Shown: positions 32,569-44,559 of the stretch, piece by piece | Numbering within the stretch: the first letter of the stretch is position 1 | How the letters are laid out: each line of letters starts with the position of its first letter | From: Aphelidium insulamus | Lineage: Eukaryota; Aphelidiomycota; Aphelidea; Aphelidiaceae | Length of the DNA stretch: 64,000 nt | NCBI GenBank assembly: GCA_036784855.1 | Contig: JAZDSV010000058.1 | Span: 18,198-82,197, forward strand | Reading direction: 5' to 3' | Notes under the pieces: generated by a model | Databases searched by the model: none | Seen by the model: only the letters and a program-made list of their open reading frames with translations | Told to the model about the DNA's origin: nothing | Translations under genes and position numbers: made by a program

Positions 32569-34353
32569 TTATGGATCTCCGTTCTGTAATGGTTTTCCAG
32601 GTGTCACAGACACTTTTTGATTTTTGTAACGGTTTTTTGATGCCGATCCGCCCTCCGATTTCAACTCCACCACAAACACATTATCTTTCAGTCGTGTTGT
32701 AAACTTTTCAATTTTGTCGGTAAATGCGAGGGTCGGCCAGATGCCAGTTTCTTTTTCGGGGCGTATCTCATGCCACTGATAAAGGGCATCCACTCCCACC
32801 TGCATTCGTTTCAATAAGCTCATAAGTTTACCAAGTCCCAGGTGGTGGTCAAATGTGACAGGCTGGCAAATAGGCTCGATGTGGAGTTTTCGTGGTTGAT
32901 GAACCGTTTGGATAAATCCAGCAACATGCAACTAATGTCGATTATAACATCAGTGATGTCCAATTTGTGGAAACTTACCTGAATCTGATAAGCTGACACG
33001 CTCACGAGTATGATCGGAGCAACAAATTCAGTTTCTCCAGTGCTGTTATTATGTGCGTATTGTAGGGCATACCGCCGATTCTGCGAAATTGGCTCCATAT
33101 CTAGCTTCACTTCCAAGCCCAATATCATAGGTCCGTGTTCACGATCCGACAGCTGCTGCTTTCTGCAACGATAGCAGTAATAGCCTGATCCAAAACAACC
33201 CCGCCATCATTCTGCCTTCGAGCACCTTGACAACAGCATCAGGCGATTTACATTCTAGGTACATGAGTTACATACCTTTACCAGATATTTCACCACAGAT
33301 AACGCCTTTCAAAACTTTCAGGTGTCGTCGAGTGGCAAACATATCAGCTAGGAATTTGCGGACTTTCTTTTGATAGTTGACTTCTAGGTCCGATGGCAAA
33401 TAACAGGTTTCAGTCAGCAGTTCCAAGGCCAACCCCTTCAAATCCAAATCGGCATCATCGTCATCCACTTCGAGCTCAGGTGCTGTCATATCCCTGACAA
33501 ATGGTAAGGAAAGCAGTGATTTATGAGCCATGAGCGTACCTCTACAAAGCTGTAAAAGAAATGGAGAGGAATGCCGTAGTGGGGCTAGACCATCCCAAAT
33601 TGCGCCAGTGAACTTGCTTGTGCCTCATTAAGTGCTTTTCGTGGCATTGGCGACGGCGCGATCGTTAACAAAGTCGGTGCGTGACTTTGCTCCACATCGG
33701 TAACCTGTCGTAGGCGCGACTTGTGCCATTAGTTCAATCAGCTGGACACGCTATCACAACACGCTTACCCTGTTTCGGCTGCACCGGCACCAATACCAAT
33801 AACATGTCCTCGTTAGTATTTCCCGCATTGACATGATTGCGCAAAAGCATTGCTACATCGCGTGACTGGCCGCTCAGCAACGCAGCCCCGTTCCTGAACA
33901 CCTTCAACTGAGAGGCAACAACATTTGGCAGGATAGCAGCATTCTTTGCCATGACTGCATCTCGGAGATCATCAACATTTGCCTCGGAATCATCACCACA
34001 CTGGCAACAGTGGTATTGTCGAACGGCTCGCCATTCGACTGAACAAGAATATACAAGATGCAAATGTTCTGCCCGGACATTGGCGCTACGCCCGTCGCCG
34101 ACTGCGGAACGGAGGATGACGACGCGGCACTTGCATTTCCTAATTGACTGAATGCAATGGGAGCCATTGTGCGCAGTTGTTTGCGTGTAGCGCGCGGAGT
34201 CGCTGATGGCCCCTGTGAGGCCACAAGTGGCACCGCGGAACCAGAGGCTTCAGTGCCCGGCGCGGCTACTTACCTTGCTCCAATTGCTCCAAAGGAGTAA
34301 CTGGGTCACGCTTTTCGCGGCCGCGTGATGGGCGTGATTTGCCAGACATTATG
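32569..34353 (-). pseudogene. Decayed Crinkler gene with a different C-terminal type
   Basis: A fossil. The upstream part resembles the classical CRN header (NVDDLRDAVMAKNAAIL, then QLKVFRNGAALL, then EDMLLVLVPV, the last like the HVLVVxP header end). The distal parts resemble CRN C-terminal domains with EPISQNRRYALQYA, PIILVSVSAYQIQ and LKDNVFVVELK, a kinase-like associated layout. It carries several breaks and probable gaps. The header differs from the MxxLWIRYS type of the other CRNs here, so this is a separate CRN lineage and probably older than the intact ones. Confidence 0.65.
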
Positions 34354-35183
34354 GGAATAGAATGTGGTCAACTCTGTGTGCTCTCTGATTGAATGAGTGT
34401 TATATATAGTTGTAATAGCGGGTTTAGCCGTTTGACTTCATTATATTATACAATATATTTAGTCCAGGTCGAGTTCTTTTATTTACTTAAACGTGAAATT
34501 CGCTCGGCAAGTTGTTAATGGCGTTCTGCGCCGAACAAAGAAAGTCTGCCACAGCCTCGCGACATATATGCGATAATTGCCGTATGATATGGTTGACACA
34601 TCACCTCGATATTTTGGTGCGGAAATATTTCGGCTGTGTGCGGGAGAGCAATACCGATAGGGCCAAAGCAAAAGAACTCTTCACACAGGAACAACATCGG
34701 TGTGTCCGCGTTGTACTGCAGAATGCCTTCCAGCAGGTCATTCAGTAAGGAGGCTCCGGCATCATGTTTGTTTGTTTCAATAAATTAATTGCTAGCAGAC
34801 AGCGACTCTTATCGTCGCTATTGCTAGCTCGTAATCACAGCTCGTAATATGGGAAAAACTTTTGCTTCTCAACACACGACTTGCAAGTGCGCAATAACCC
34901 GCACTTGCACATTATCAGCGGCAGTTATGCGTCACACGTCGCACATGATAAATCATCAACGGCATAATGCATCATAAATCGCACTTTAGGCCGCACAAGC
35001 TTACATTACAGAGAATATTGTCAGATGCTACAGCTACATAGGTTTACCTAAAATCCCAGCGCAAACGCACATGTTGAATACAGCCACGTGTGCTAACATA
35101 TACCTGCGGAGATTACTTTTCACTTACATTTCCCCACATGAGAGATAACCACATTGATCCATTGATAAAAAAAATTGTTCACA
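34354..35183. other. Intergenic region upstream of RRP9
   Basis: AT-rich. A 78-residue open frame (34512-34748) is present but I recognise nothing in it. Near 34870-35000 there are repeated GCACTTGCA and CATAAATCGCA-type words; the latter recurs near 54545. Confidence 0.35.
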
Positions 35184-37315
35184 ATGTCGGCACGCGATCC
35201 ATTTTTCATGCCGGCAGCGCGCGATGGCCAAGGCCGCGGCAACAAGCGGCACCGGCCACAGCCACGGGCCACACCAGACACGCGTGCAGCCAGTGCTGAT
35301 GCACCGATGTCGCGTCGTAGGCATCAGGCCCGCATTCAGTCGGCATCAGTCGCCGCCACCAACGATAGTGATGACGGTCATGTCGACGATGACGACCGCG
35401 ATACCAACATCGACGACCTGGACCTGGGGGCACTCGTCAGTGACGGTGAACAAGACGACGGCGACGACGATCAAGACGGCGAGACCGCGCAGGAGAAACG
35501 CATCCGCCTGGCCAAGCGCTATATCGACGCTGTGCAGCGCAGCCTGCAGCCCGCCGCGCTCCAAGATGGAGTCGACGCGCGCCAAATAGACCGCGACCTG
35601 GTGGCCGAGCGGCTGCAGCAGGACGCGATGGAAACCGTTGGCCGGCAGCAGTTTGCCCTCGCCGATTCTGTAAGTGAGGGTGTCTCTGTCGTTGTCTCTT
35701 TCTCTCTCTTGTTCACTATCTGTTGTTCTCGCTCTCTCTCTCTCTCTTGTTCTCCATCTGTTGTTCTCTCTCTCTCTCTCTCTCTCTCTCTGTGATCTGT
35801 CTCTCTGCCTGTGTCTTTCTCTGGTCTGAAAATCCTCTCTTTATCGCTTCTTCTTTATTTGATCTCTCTCTCTGCGCGTCTCTTTTTCTCCCTTGGCACT
35901 CTCTCTGTCTCTCTCTCTCTCTCTCTCCCTGTCTATGGCTGCTTATCTGTCTCGCACTATCCCTTTCACTCCACTTATATATATATATGTAGATACTACT
36001 ATCTAAGATTGCATGTACTTACACGTGTTTATGCCAGGTACGCGCGACGCTTGACACGGGCACTCTGAGTGCGCGGCAGTGCGGTCGACACCACCGACTG
36101 GCAGTGACCGCGGTGGCCGCCACACCGGACGACGCGTACATCTACTCTGCCGGCAAAGACGGCACCATTGTAAAGTATGATGTGAAGCTGCGGCGCAAGG
36201 TGCACGTCTTCAAGGCGGGTCGGCGCGGACAAAAGGATTTCGAGGGTCACACCGATGCCGTGTTGGCGCTGGCAGTCTCCTCCGACGGGCAGTACGTGGC
36301 GTCCGGCGGTGCGGATCGCCGAATCTGCATCTGGCGCGTTGAGGGCAACTCACTGCTGCACACGTTCCTGCAGCACCGCGACACAATCACCGGGCTGGCG
36401 TTCAGGCGCGGTGCCGAGAACACGCTCTTCTCCGCCTCCGCCGACCGCACCGTCAAGGTGTTCAACGTGGACGGGATGGCGTACGTGGAGACGCTGTTTG
36501 GCCACCAGGACGTCATTGCCGGGTTGAGTGGCGCGGGGACACGTGAGCGCTGCCTGACGGTGGGCGGCCGCGACCGGTCGGTGCGCATGTGGAAGATACT
36601 GGACGAGAGTCAGCTGGTGTACCGGTTCTCGGCGTCGGTGCGCGCGGCTCCCCCGCACTTTACCGACGCCCAGCGCCACCTGCTCGTCGATGATACGGGC
36701 AGCGTGGACTGTGTGGCGCACCTGAGTGACGATCACTGGGTGACGGGGTCGGATGGCGGCACTCTGTGCGTGTGGTCCGCCCACCGCAAGAAGCCCATAT
36801 TCTCCCTGACGAATGCACACGGCCGCATCGCTCATCTTTTACAATCGGCTGCCGATGATTCTCTGCAAGCATCTCCGTCTGGGGTGGCCAAGCGGCTGCT
36901 CACGCACGAAACCGCCTTGGCGGACGAGTTCTCCGCGGCGACAATAACACTGACCACACCCAATTGGATAACGGCATTGGCGGCGGCGCCCAACACGGAT
37001 CTAGTGGTGTCGGGAAGCAGTGACGGCCAGGTGCGCTTCTGGAAGTTTGTCGATGGCGCGGCTGGTGGTGTTGACATGCATGACACGAATGACGTGGACA
37101 GCGGCCGGCGTCGACCGCATCTCAAGTACATTGGCGGCGTGCCGGTGCCGGGCTACGTGAACGCGCTGCACTTTTCACAGTCCCTGAACCTGCTGGTGGT
37201 GGGCGCGGGACAGGAGCACAAGGCGGGGCGATGGGCGCGTGATACCGCTGGCCGCAACGCCGTCCACCTACTGGACCTCAGTGGTCTGGCCGAGGCGCGC
37301 ACTGTCGGTCACTGA
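35184..37315 (+). CDS. RRP9: RRP9 / U3-55K: WD40 protein of the U3 snoRNP
   Basis: Two exons, 35184-35669 and 36038-37315, give 587 residues. The N-terminus has basic patches and an acidic run (DDDDRDTNIDDLDLG). EKRIRLAKRYIDAVQ follows, a helix typical of Rrp9. The WD40 propeller covers residues about 170-560, with TPDDAYIYSAGKDGTIVKYD, FEGHTDAVLALAVSSDG, GGADRRICIWRV, SASADRTVKVFNVDG, GGRDRSVRMWKI and GSSDGQVRFWKF. The protein binds the box B/C motif of U3 snoRNA for 18S rRNA processing in the nucleolus. The 368-nt intron is mostly (CT)n. Confidence 0.94.
35690..35960 (+). repeat. (CT)n-rich intron
   Basis: Long TCTCTC runs broken by TGTTGTTCTC words fill most of the single RRP9 intron. This is far longer than other introns here and is explained by microsatellite growth. 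Confidence 0.85.
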
Positions 37316-38314
37316 CCACTGACCTTTCTCGCCAAGCGGCAATAGACTGCACCTATAGATGAAGATGGATGTACGTAATCATGTTTACTTCATTGAGTAG
37401 ACATCAATGAAGTATTTTCATACATAGCTGCAGATAAGGAGCTCATTACTCTACATGATAGATAGTACTACAGATACAGAGAGAGGATTACTCTATAAAT
37501 CCTTAGTTGCAATTTAATGTTGTGTGCGAGAGTGATAGAGCGGGCAAATCATATTGACAAATAGGACCGTTGAAAGCTCTCTTGATGCTGTGCGGTCGGG
37601 GCGCGGTCTCGGACTAGCTCTGGCACAATTGATGCCTCACTGCCGTTGCCGACCGTTTATAATCAACAGCTTGCACATGAAGTAGGTACCGCTGCATTAC
37701 TGCGATACCTTGCGGACAATATAATGTACAAGTGCGGAGGTCAGAATAAATCTGGCTTTAGCGACAGGAGAGCGACCTCCCGTCCATTGCCTGTCGTCAT
37801 AGTCGATCAGACAAGGCATACAATGATCACATCATCATCCCAGCCGCAGCAAATAGGGCGTGCACACAACGCGAATGGATCACCATGGGATCCACTCGCG
37901 TCCAGTGCAGCAGAACGAACATACAAAGGATACAGATAGATAACGACCCTTCGAGATCAGACGTGTTCACAGGGGACTATTACAGCGTAACAAGTGAGTC
38001 GAAGTCCCAGCACGGCATGCAGAGGCGCGTCGTGGCCAGAGACCAGAGCGCCCCGCACTCAGCGTAAACGAATCATCATGTGGAAGGATCAAAGGGCAGA
38101 CGCGCGTCCACGGCCGTCTTTATAGCCGCATCATGGTCAAGGTCAAGGTCAAGGTCATGGGTCAGGGTTAAGGCTTGGTGGCGGCATGTGATTGGCCAGT
38201 GTGGAACAGGAGTGATGCATGCGTGCGTCAGCCATCAATGCCGACGCCACGCAAAAAAAACACCTCTAACACTCGAAGAGACAAACTCACAGCCAGACTC
38301 ACTCCCCGAAATCC
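37316..38314. other. Intergenic region with a short AAGGTC repeat
   Basis: About 1 kb without a supported gene. Four copies of GGTCAA lie at 38135-38160. A 97-residue open frame at 37646-37939 resembles nothing I know. Confidence 0.4.
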
Positions 38315-39771
38315 ATGCGCATATCCATGCCAATAGGCGACATGGGACACTCTGCAACATCCGCGAATAATGTCGCCGACACGGGCACGTCCGCATTCAA
38401 GTCGCACCCGCTGCTGAAAAAGTCAAATATGAGCTCGTCGGAGGAGGCTATCGCGCTCATACCGCACGTCCCGGTATCCGCCCCGCTGCCCCGGCTCAAG
38501 GATTTTGCCAGCCCGGACCGTGCGGCAGGCAGCGCATCCAATTCACCCCGGCCCCAGCGCGACGACGTGACCGCCACGTCGCTATCGCGCAAATCATCCC
38601 TGACCAGCACTCCCCTGTCGCAGCAGCAAATGTCGGCCACGCAGATCCAGGAGCTGATACAGCGCGCCATCCAGCTGCACGAGAGCGACAACCTGTCTGA
38701 GGCGTTCCGGCTGTACTGTCTGGCGGCGCAGCAGAACTCGGCCATCGGCCTGTTTCTGTCGGGGCTGGCGCTTCGGCACGGCTGGGGCTGTGCCGAGGAC
38801 AAGGCACTGGCGTTCGCGTGCCTGGAGCACGCCGCCGAGAACGCCATACACAATATTGAGTTGTTGCGGCGGGGCGCGCGCCCACAGTCTGGCATATACA
38901 ATTCGGGGGATACGCAGCGCGGCACGCTGGACCGTCGGAAGCGCGCAAGTAAATTGTCGTCTAGTAGTAATGCCGGCGGGGATGCGCCCATTGCCAATAT
39001 TGCCAATAATGCGGCGAGCAATTCGGACAACCATGCTGCCGGAAGCACTCTGCCCCGGCTGGCCAAGGCGCTCAACATGAGTGGCGGCGGCACCACCAGC
39101 AGTCGAAACAGTAAGAACAGCGCGGATTTGGACGTGCTGGCCGCGGCCACTGGTGGCGAAGAGTCAGCTGTGCCGGCAGCCATGGCAGCTGCAAACGATG
39201 ACACGTCTTCACTGGCGCCGATGGACTCGCTGGCATTCCAGGAGCGCATGCAGGCCCAGATATCAAAGTTTGAACTGGCCATGAGCGTGTACGAGATTGG
39301 CCAGTGCTACCGCTTTGGTTGGGGCGTCCGGAAGTCCAAGCCTACCGCCGGTATGCATGGTGTATTCATCAAAGATTATAATAATGGATGCTTACATTTA
39401 CAGTGTTTTACTACCGACTGGCAGCCGATTTGGGTGATATGGACGCGCAAACGGATCTGGCAATGTGTTACCTGAATGGCAAGGGTGTCAAGGCTAATCG
39501 GTACCTGGCTGCGTCATATTTTCGGCTGGCAGCGCTGCAGGGACGGCGTGAATACGGCGACACTTGGATCTACAAGGAAAAGTATTCCGTCTTCTTTCGC
39601 AAGAACTTTCGCACGTTCGCCATACTGGAGGACAGCCGTAGCGGCAAGCCACTCAAGATGACGCGGTCAACAAGCAACTTGGACGGCAATACGGAAAATA
39701 CATCGACATCGGCCAGAAGGTCGCTCAACATTTTGCTTAGCATCCAGACCTACATGTACAACATGCAGTAA
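38315..39771 (+). CDS. Sel1-repeat protein
   Basis: Exons 38315-39350 and 39404-39771 give 467 residues. The N-terminus is Ser/Thr-rich and disordered. A Sel1-like repeat (ALRHGWGCAEDKALAFACLEHAA) is followed by a long Ser/Asn/Ala linker, then YEIGQCYRFGWGVRKSK and YYRLAADLGDMDAQTDLAMCY with LNGKGVKANRYLAASYFRLAA. It ends with a DTWIYKEKY motif similar to the NSWIYKPKY end of fungal Sel1 proteins such as Dsf2-like proteins. These are cytoplasmic scaffolds; the precise role is not known. The start ATG at 38315 is the first in frame. Confidence 0.8.
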
Positions 39772-40464
39772 CCATTGTGCGATCATTTATATAGAGATTT
39801 TTGTTTGATACGTACAATGAAGAAGTTATGTATATTTGACGTTATGTGTGTTATTTTTTAACGCTGTTATGTATCAATGCACTATAGAATGTGTGCTGAA
39901 TTGTGGTATTGACTCTTAAATCTTCTACTTTAGGTGGATTCGATTTGTTTCGACAACAGCTCAAGGTTCAGTATTGGGGCCATTCAGCACCAAGAGTACT
40001 GATTCGGCGTTTATAACCCCTATTTACAAACGTGTATTGTTAAGTAAATGCAATCTATTAACAAAAGCCCCTATCTCCGATTTTACATATAACCTCTATT
40101 GCTCTTCTGCTTACTCACTGCTGTAGATGAAGGAAATAACTGCAGAGCTGGCGCCCACAATCCTTTATTGTGGACTGCGTTCTCTTGTGGTGATCACTGT
40201 GGGCTTCTCTTACTTGTGGTAGTCCTTCGTACTCAAAATTATTAAATATTTAAAGCATTTTCTACTAAAAGCAATAATTGCGAAATGCTATTAATTTAAC
40301 TTCAAGAGCAATTATGCCAGATGCATGAGCACCCGATGCATGTCAGATACCAACAACGGCCAATTTACAGAACTGGCCATTGTAAATATCAGCGCACGGC
40401 TAGGTAGTGATATTTAGCAAAGGGAGGCCGGTTTTCTTGATTGTGCCCGTTAACTATTTAAACC
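39772..40464. other. Intergenic region
   Basis: AT-rich with no supported gene. It holds the 3' end of the Sel1 gene and the promoter of the glucosidase gene. Confidence 0.4.
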
Positions 40465-43400
40465 ATGTACCAGCTGGCACCGATGCTACTCACAGTGGCG
40501 CTGCTGGGCGCCGTTAGCCATGCCAGCAGCTCGACTCTGGTGGACAGTCGGGCAGCGCTGAACGCGTCCCTGCTGTGGGGCACATACCGTCCAAACATGT
40601 ACTTTGGCATGCGCACCCGCACTCCAGACACGCTTGCTACCGGCATAATGTGGTTCACTCCGATGTCCTATGAGGCCTTAAAGTGTGCGTTCACGTATTC
40701 AAGTAGATATATGCATTAAGCATATATATATCGTAGATATTCGCAGCAGCTGCGACATGGCGGACAAACTGACTAGCTATGACTGGACGCGGCATGATGG
40801 CCGTGAGTTTGCGTCACAATCCATCGCAGACGAGGAGCAGGGTATCTCACTGGACATGCACATGCTCAAGATACCCGGCGGTGCCAATGGTGGGTATATT
40901 ATGTACAGTATTACTGCAAATATATCTTGACTTTAAAATCGTAGGCGGAGACTGGATCAATCGAGTGACGGTGAAATCCACCGACGGCAAGGGCACCACG
41001 GCCGTGTCGCTACTCGCATATGCATATATCGACGCGCCTGGTGTTGAAGGCACGGATGATGCAGATGTGGACGGGTACTCGTTTGCGGCCGCTCCCAACA
41101 AACCATCGTGGGACAGTGACATGGCAGTCAAAGGCCGCGTCGACAGCACACTTGGCGACTTTTCTCTCGTATTTTCCCTGCGTATGTAATTTCTATTATG
41201 TCCGTGGCGTTGAAAAAAACCCCAACTATAATAGCGACCGACGAAGCTGGCAACAAGATGGAAAATACCGGCATTAGTCGCCTCTTTATCCCGGCAAGGA
41301 GTTTGCTGATACTATATGATTGTATACTGACATTGCCGTTAGAGTAAGTAAATGACTAGGCTCCTTCAAATATTCATATGCAAGATTATGCTGGTGCCGA
41401 TGTCGCGCCCCCGGTCAAGCAGCTGGTGCAGAGTGCATTTATGCAAGTGATTCAGCGATGGCAGTCCAAAATGCAGGAGCGGCACGAACAAGGGCTTCCA
41501 CCGCAGGATCCGCCAGCCCCGCATGAGCTTTTTCAGCTACCAGACATGCTTGACCGCCGGTCGCCTTCGCGCCTTGTACTCGTTCAATACACTGCCATGA
41601 CGCCCTTCGCTGCAAGTATTTTTTCTTTAATATGCACATTACAAGAATTAATATCGTTTCACAGGTCGACATGGCACTGGTGTCACAGTCGGCACATCCC
41701 GGCATGGATAATGATAATGAAGAACAAGTCACAAACTATGTGAAAACGGTTCGCAGCAATCTAGACAATTCGCTTAAAGAAAAATCTACAAAGCTGGAAG
41801 ATAGATTCCAGCAGGTTTACAAGCTCGAGACGCGTGGCTATGAGGAACTTGAAACACAGTTTGCAATGTCGGTGCTGGGAAATGTTCTAGGTGGCATTGG
41901 GTAAGTTATATATCACAGATATCTCGCATTTAGCTAATCGACGCAGCTATTTCCACGGAACAAGTGTGCTGGGAAGCTATCCCGGCGACCCCGCCTATCT
42001 GATTAAGGCTAGTGCACTTTCGCCGCCACATACCGCAGAGTCTGGGAATGATGATGATGATCATAATGTGGACGATTTGGAGGCGCTGCTGGATGACGAA
42101 CTTAAAACAGACAACATTATGGACAGGGACGATACGTCATCTTCGACAGATCACGAGTCCACTTTGTTGAAGCACGGTGCTACCACATTAACCGAGGCAG
42201 CCTCGCTCTTCACCGCCACTCCCAGTCGACCGTTCTTTCCTCGTGGTTTCCTCTGGGACGAGGGTTTCCATCAGATGATTATTACGCACTGGGACGCTGA
42301 ACTGTCCATGGAAATGATAAGCAGCTGGCTGCAACGTATGGACTGTGACGGCTGGATAGCGCGTGAACAAATTCTGGGCGAAGAGGCTCGGTCCAAGGTT
42401 CGATTCAACTTCATGAATAATTTAGAATTGTTCGCATTTAATGATTAAGGTTCCGCCAGAGTTCCAGACACAGTATCCGCACTATGCCAACCCGCCTACA
42501 CTGATACTGCCGGTGCTATCCATGATCGATGATCCTACTCTGGTGGACAATGAACTGTTTTTGCCTTGGCTGCGTACCGTATACCTGCTGTTCAAGAAGC
42601 ATTTTTCATGGTTTCGGCGCACGCAATTCGGCAGTCTGCATCCTCATCTGGCAGATAGCGAGCGGACACGGCTGGAAGCACTAGATACCAGTGCACTCTA
42701 TCGCTGGCGTGGACGTTCGCCGCAACACTGTCTCACCAGCGGACTGGATGATTATCCGCGCGCGGATCCGCCATCGGTGTGGGAGGTGCATCTCGATCTG
42801 ATGGCGTGGATGGCATTTTATGCTGATTCACTGCACACTGTTGCCGCCTTCTTGGCGAAACACGCGGATCTTGCTTATGATTATACCGCTGACAGTACCG
42901 AGTTTAGCCACACCCGTGACGCCATTCGAGGCAATATCGACGGTAACGTTTCTGTAATGACTTTAACTTATTAAACTGTGCATATAGCATTGCACTGGAA
43001 CGACGAGAAAAAATGTACTGCGATGTTGTGCAGACGGCGGATGGCGATGAAACTGAAGGGGACGTGGTGGCGAAGCACATTTGCTACCGTGGCTACTTGT
43101 CCATTATGCCGCTACTCCTGGGCCACCTGATCCCAGACGACTCGCCTCAGTTTGGCCATGTACTGGATTTGATTAGTCCAAGCGATGATCATGAATATAC
43201 GCACGGTCTGCTGTCGCCATATGGCCTGCGATCCATGGACGCCTCGGAATCGCACTACGGCACGGACGAGAACTACTGGCGCGGCGCTATATGGGTCAAC
43301 ATGAACTATCTGCTGCTGCGCTCCCTTCACCGGGTACACAGCAGATGTCTTTACAAATGTAGTATTAACGCGCCAGTATTATGGCGCGGGACCAGTCAGC

Positions 43401-43648
43401 GTGCAGCACGCGTACCTTTCCCGAGTACAGACGCTATACCGGGATCTGCGAACCAAACTTGTCGCCAATATTTACAAAGTATGTTCATTATGGCATATTC
43501 GCATTGACTTACATTTTGACGGCAGGAGTGGCAAAGCACCGGGTTCCTGTGGGAGCAGTACAACGACAAGACTGGCGCGGGACAGCGCTCTCATCCATTT
43601 GCCGGGTGGACGGCGCTTGTGCTGAACATTATGGCAGAGCTTTATTAA
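40465..43648 (+). CDS. MOGS: Mannosyl-oligosaccharide glucosidase I (GH63)
   Basis: At least ten exons: 40465-40684, 40737-40889, 40945-41181, 41235-about 41280, a poorly resolved part to 41611, then 41665-41900, 41947-42397, 42450-42942, 42988-43333, 43377-43478 and 43526-43648. The signal sequence is [22 protein letters not shown]63 motifs in order: [76 protein letters not shown], HVDLxxW-like [22 protein letters not shown] and [18 protein letters not shown]. It trims the outermost glucose from N-glycans in the ER. The intron 41612-41664 is GC-AG. Two places do not read cleanly: the region 41280-41380, and an A6 run at 43008-43013 where one more A would restore the family frame. I take these as assembly slips or early decay. 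Confidence 0.88.
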
Positions 43649-43803
43649 ATACACCGAATGTCGTGTATCATGTGTGTGCAGTACATAACCCGCACGTCCC
43701 GCTGATACTGGCCGCACTGATTGTTCATTGTCAGGCCAATCACTGTGCCACATCGATGCCGTGTGTCAGCTGTCACGGTTGATCCCATTGCTACATCAAC
43801 AAC

Positions 43804-44260
43804 ATGCCGAACTCGGATCACGCGGATACCAGCCCTCGCTCCGAGGTTACGCTGGGAACGCCTGGCAAAGTGCAGGTGGAGGTTGCTAATCAGCTTACAC
43901 TGGACGAGTGATCTCGCGCAGAGTTTGCGGTTGACCAGTTTGCAGAGGAGTTGAGTGTGCTTACAACCTATTTTTTTGAAGCGATCAACACGCGGCTTAA
44001 CGATATGTCACGGATGCAGCAGCTGGACCACGACCAAACTCTGAGTGAGCTTGCATCCGTGAAATGCTCTGAAAAGTTTCCGTCTCATGGCCCCGAATTG
44101 GGTCAATTGTGGCGGTGGGTCACCTGTTATCTATCCGATTTATCCGGGGCGAAAATGGCTATGCTGCTGATTCTTCACCTCCTCCATAAAGTCGACATGC
44201 CTGAACTGTTTTATAGGATACCAAAATTTAATCTTGGTTTAATTTCACCTTAGGTAAGCA
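43804..44260 (+). pseudogene. Decayed copy of the coiled-coil/two-helix membrane gene
   Basis: MPNSDHADTSPRSEVTLGTP, then an in-frame TGA near 43908, then AEFAVDQFAEELSVLTT and INTRLNDMSRM, parallel the start of the gene at 57411. Part of that gene's intron (CACCTCCTCCATA...GACATG) is also conserved near 44170-44210, so it arose by DNA duplication, not by retrocopying. The repeated coiled-coil middle is largely missing. Confidence 0.75.
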
Positions 44261-44559
44261 TTATCAATGTGGTATTGCTGGATGTCTTTTCAGCTGGTGG
44301 GGTTTATTGGATCCCCACTTTATCCAAGCTGCCACACAGTTTGGTAGCAGTAATGGCAACGGCATGTGGTGCTCTATTTGCCATTACCCGGCTATAACAG
44401 TTTAGCCGCTTGGCAGCGCAATAGGATAGCCATACCTAATACATACAGTGATACTTTCAGGTGTAACTTAATCTTTATAAGTAATAGAAATTTTTATAAA
44501 AGTAAGCACATATATGAAACAGTGATCATTTCCATGCTTTGTTTGTGTGGGTGTGTCAA

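Noticed and set aside
34512-34748. Small gene upstream of RRP9
   Set aside because: The 78-residue frame lacks an ATG start, a family match and supporting splice or composition signals.
35690-35990. Ser/Leu-rich frames in the CT-rich stretch
   Set aside because: These are translations of the (CT)n intron of RRP9, not proteins.
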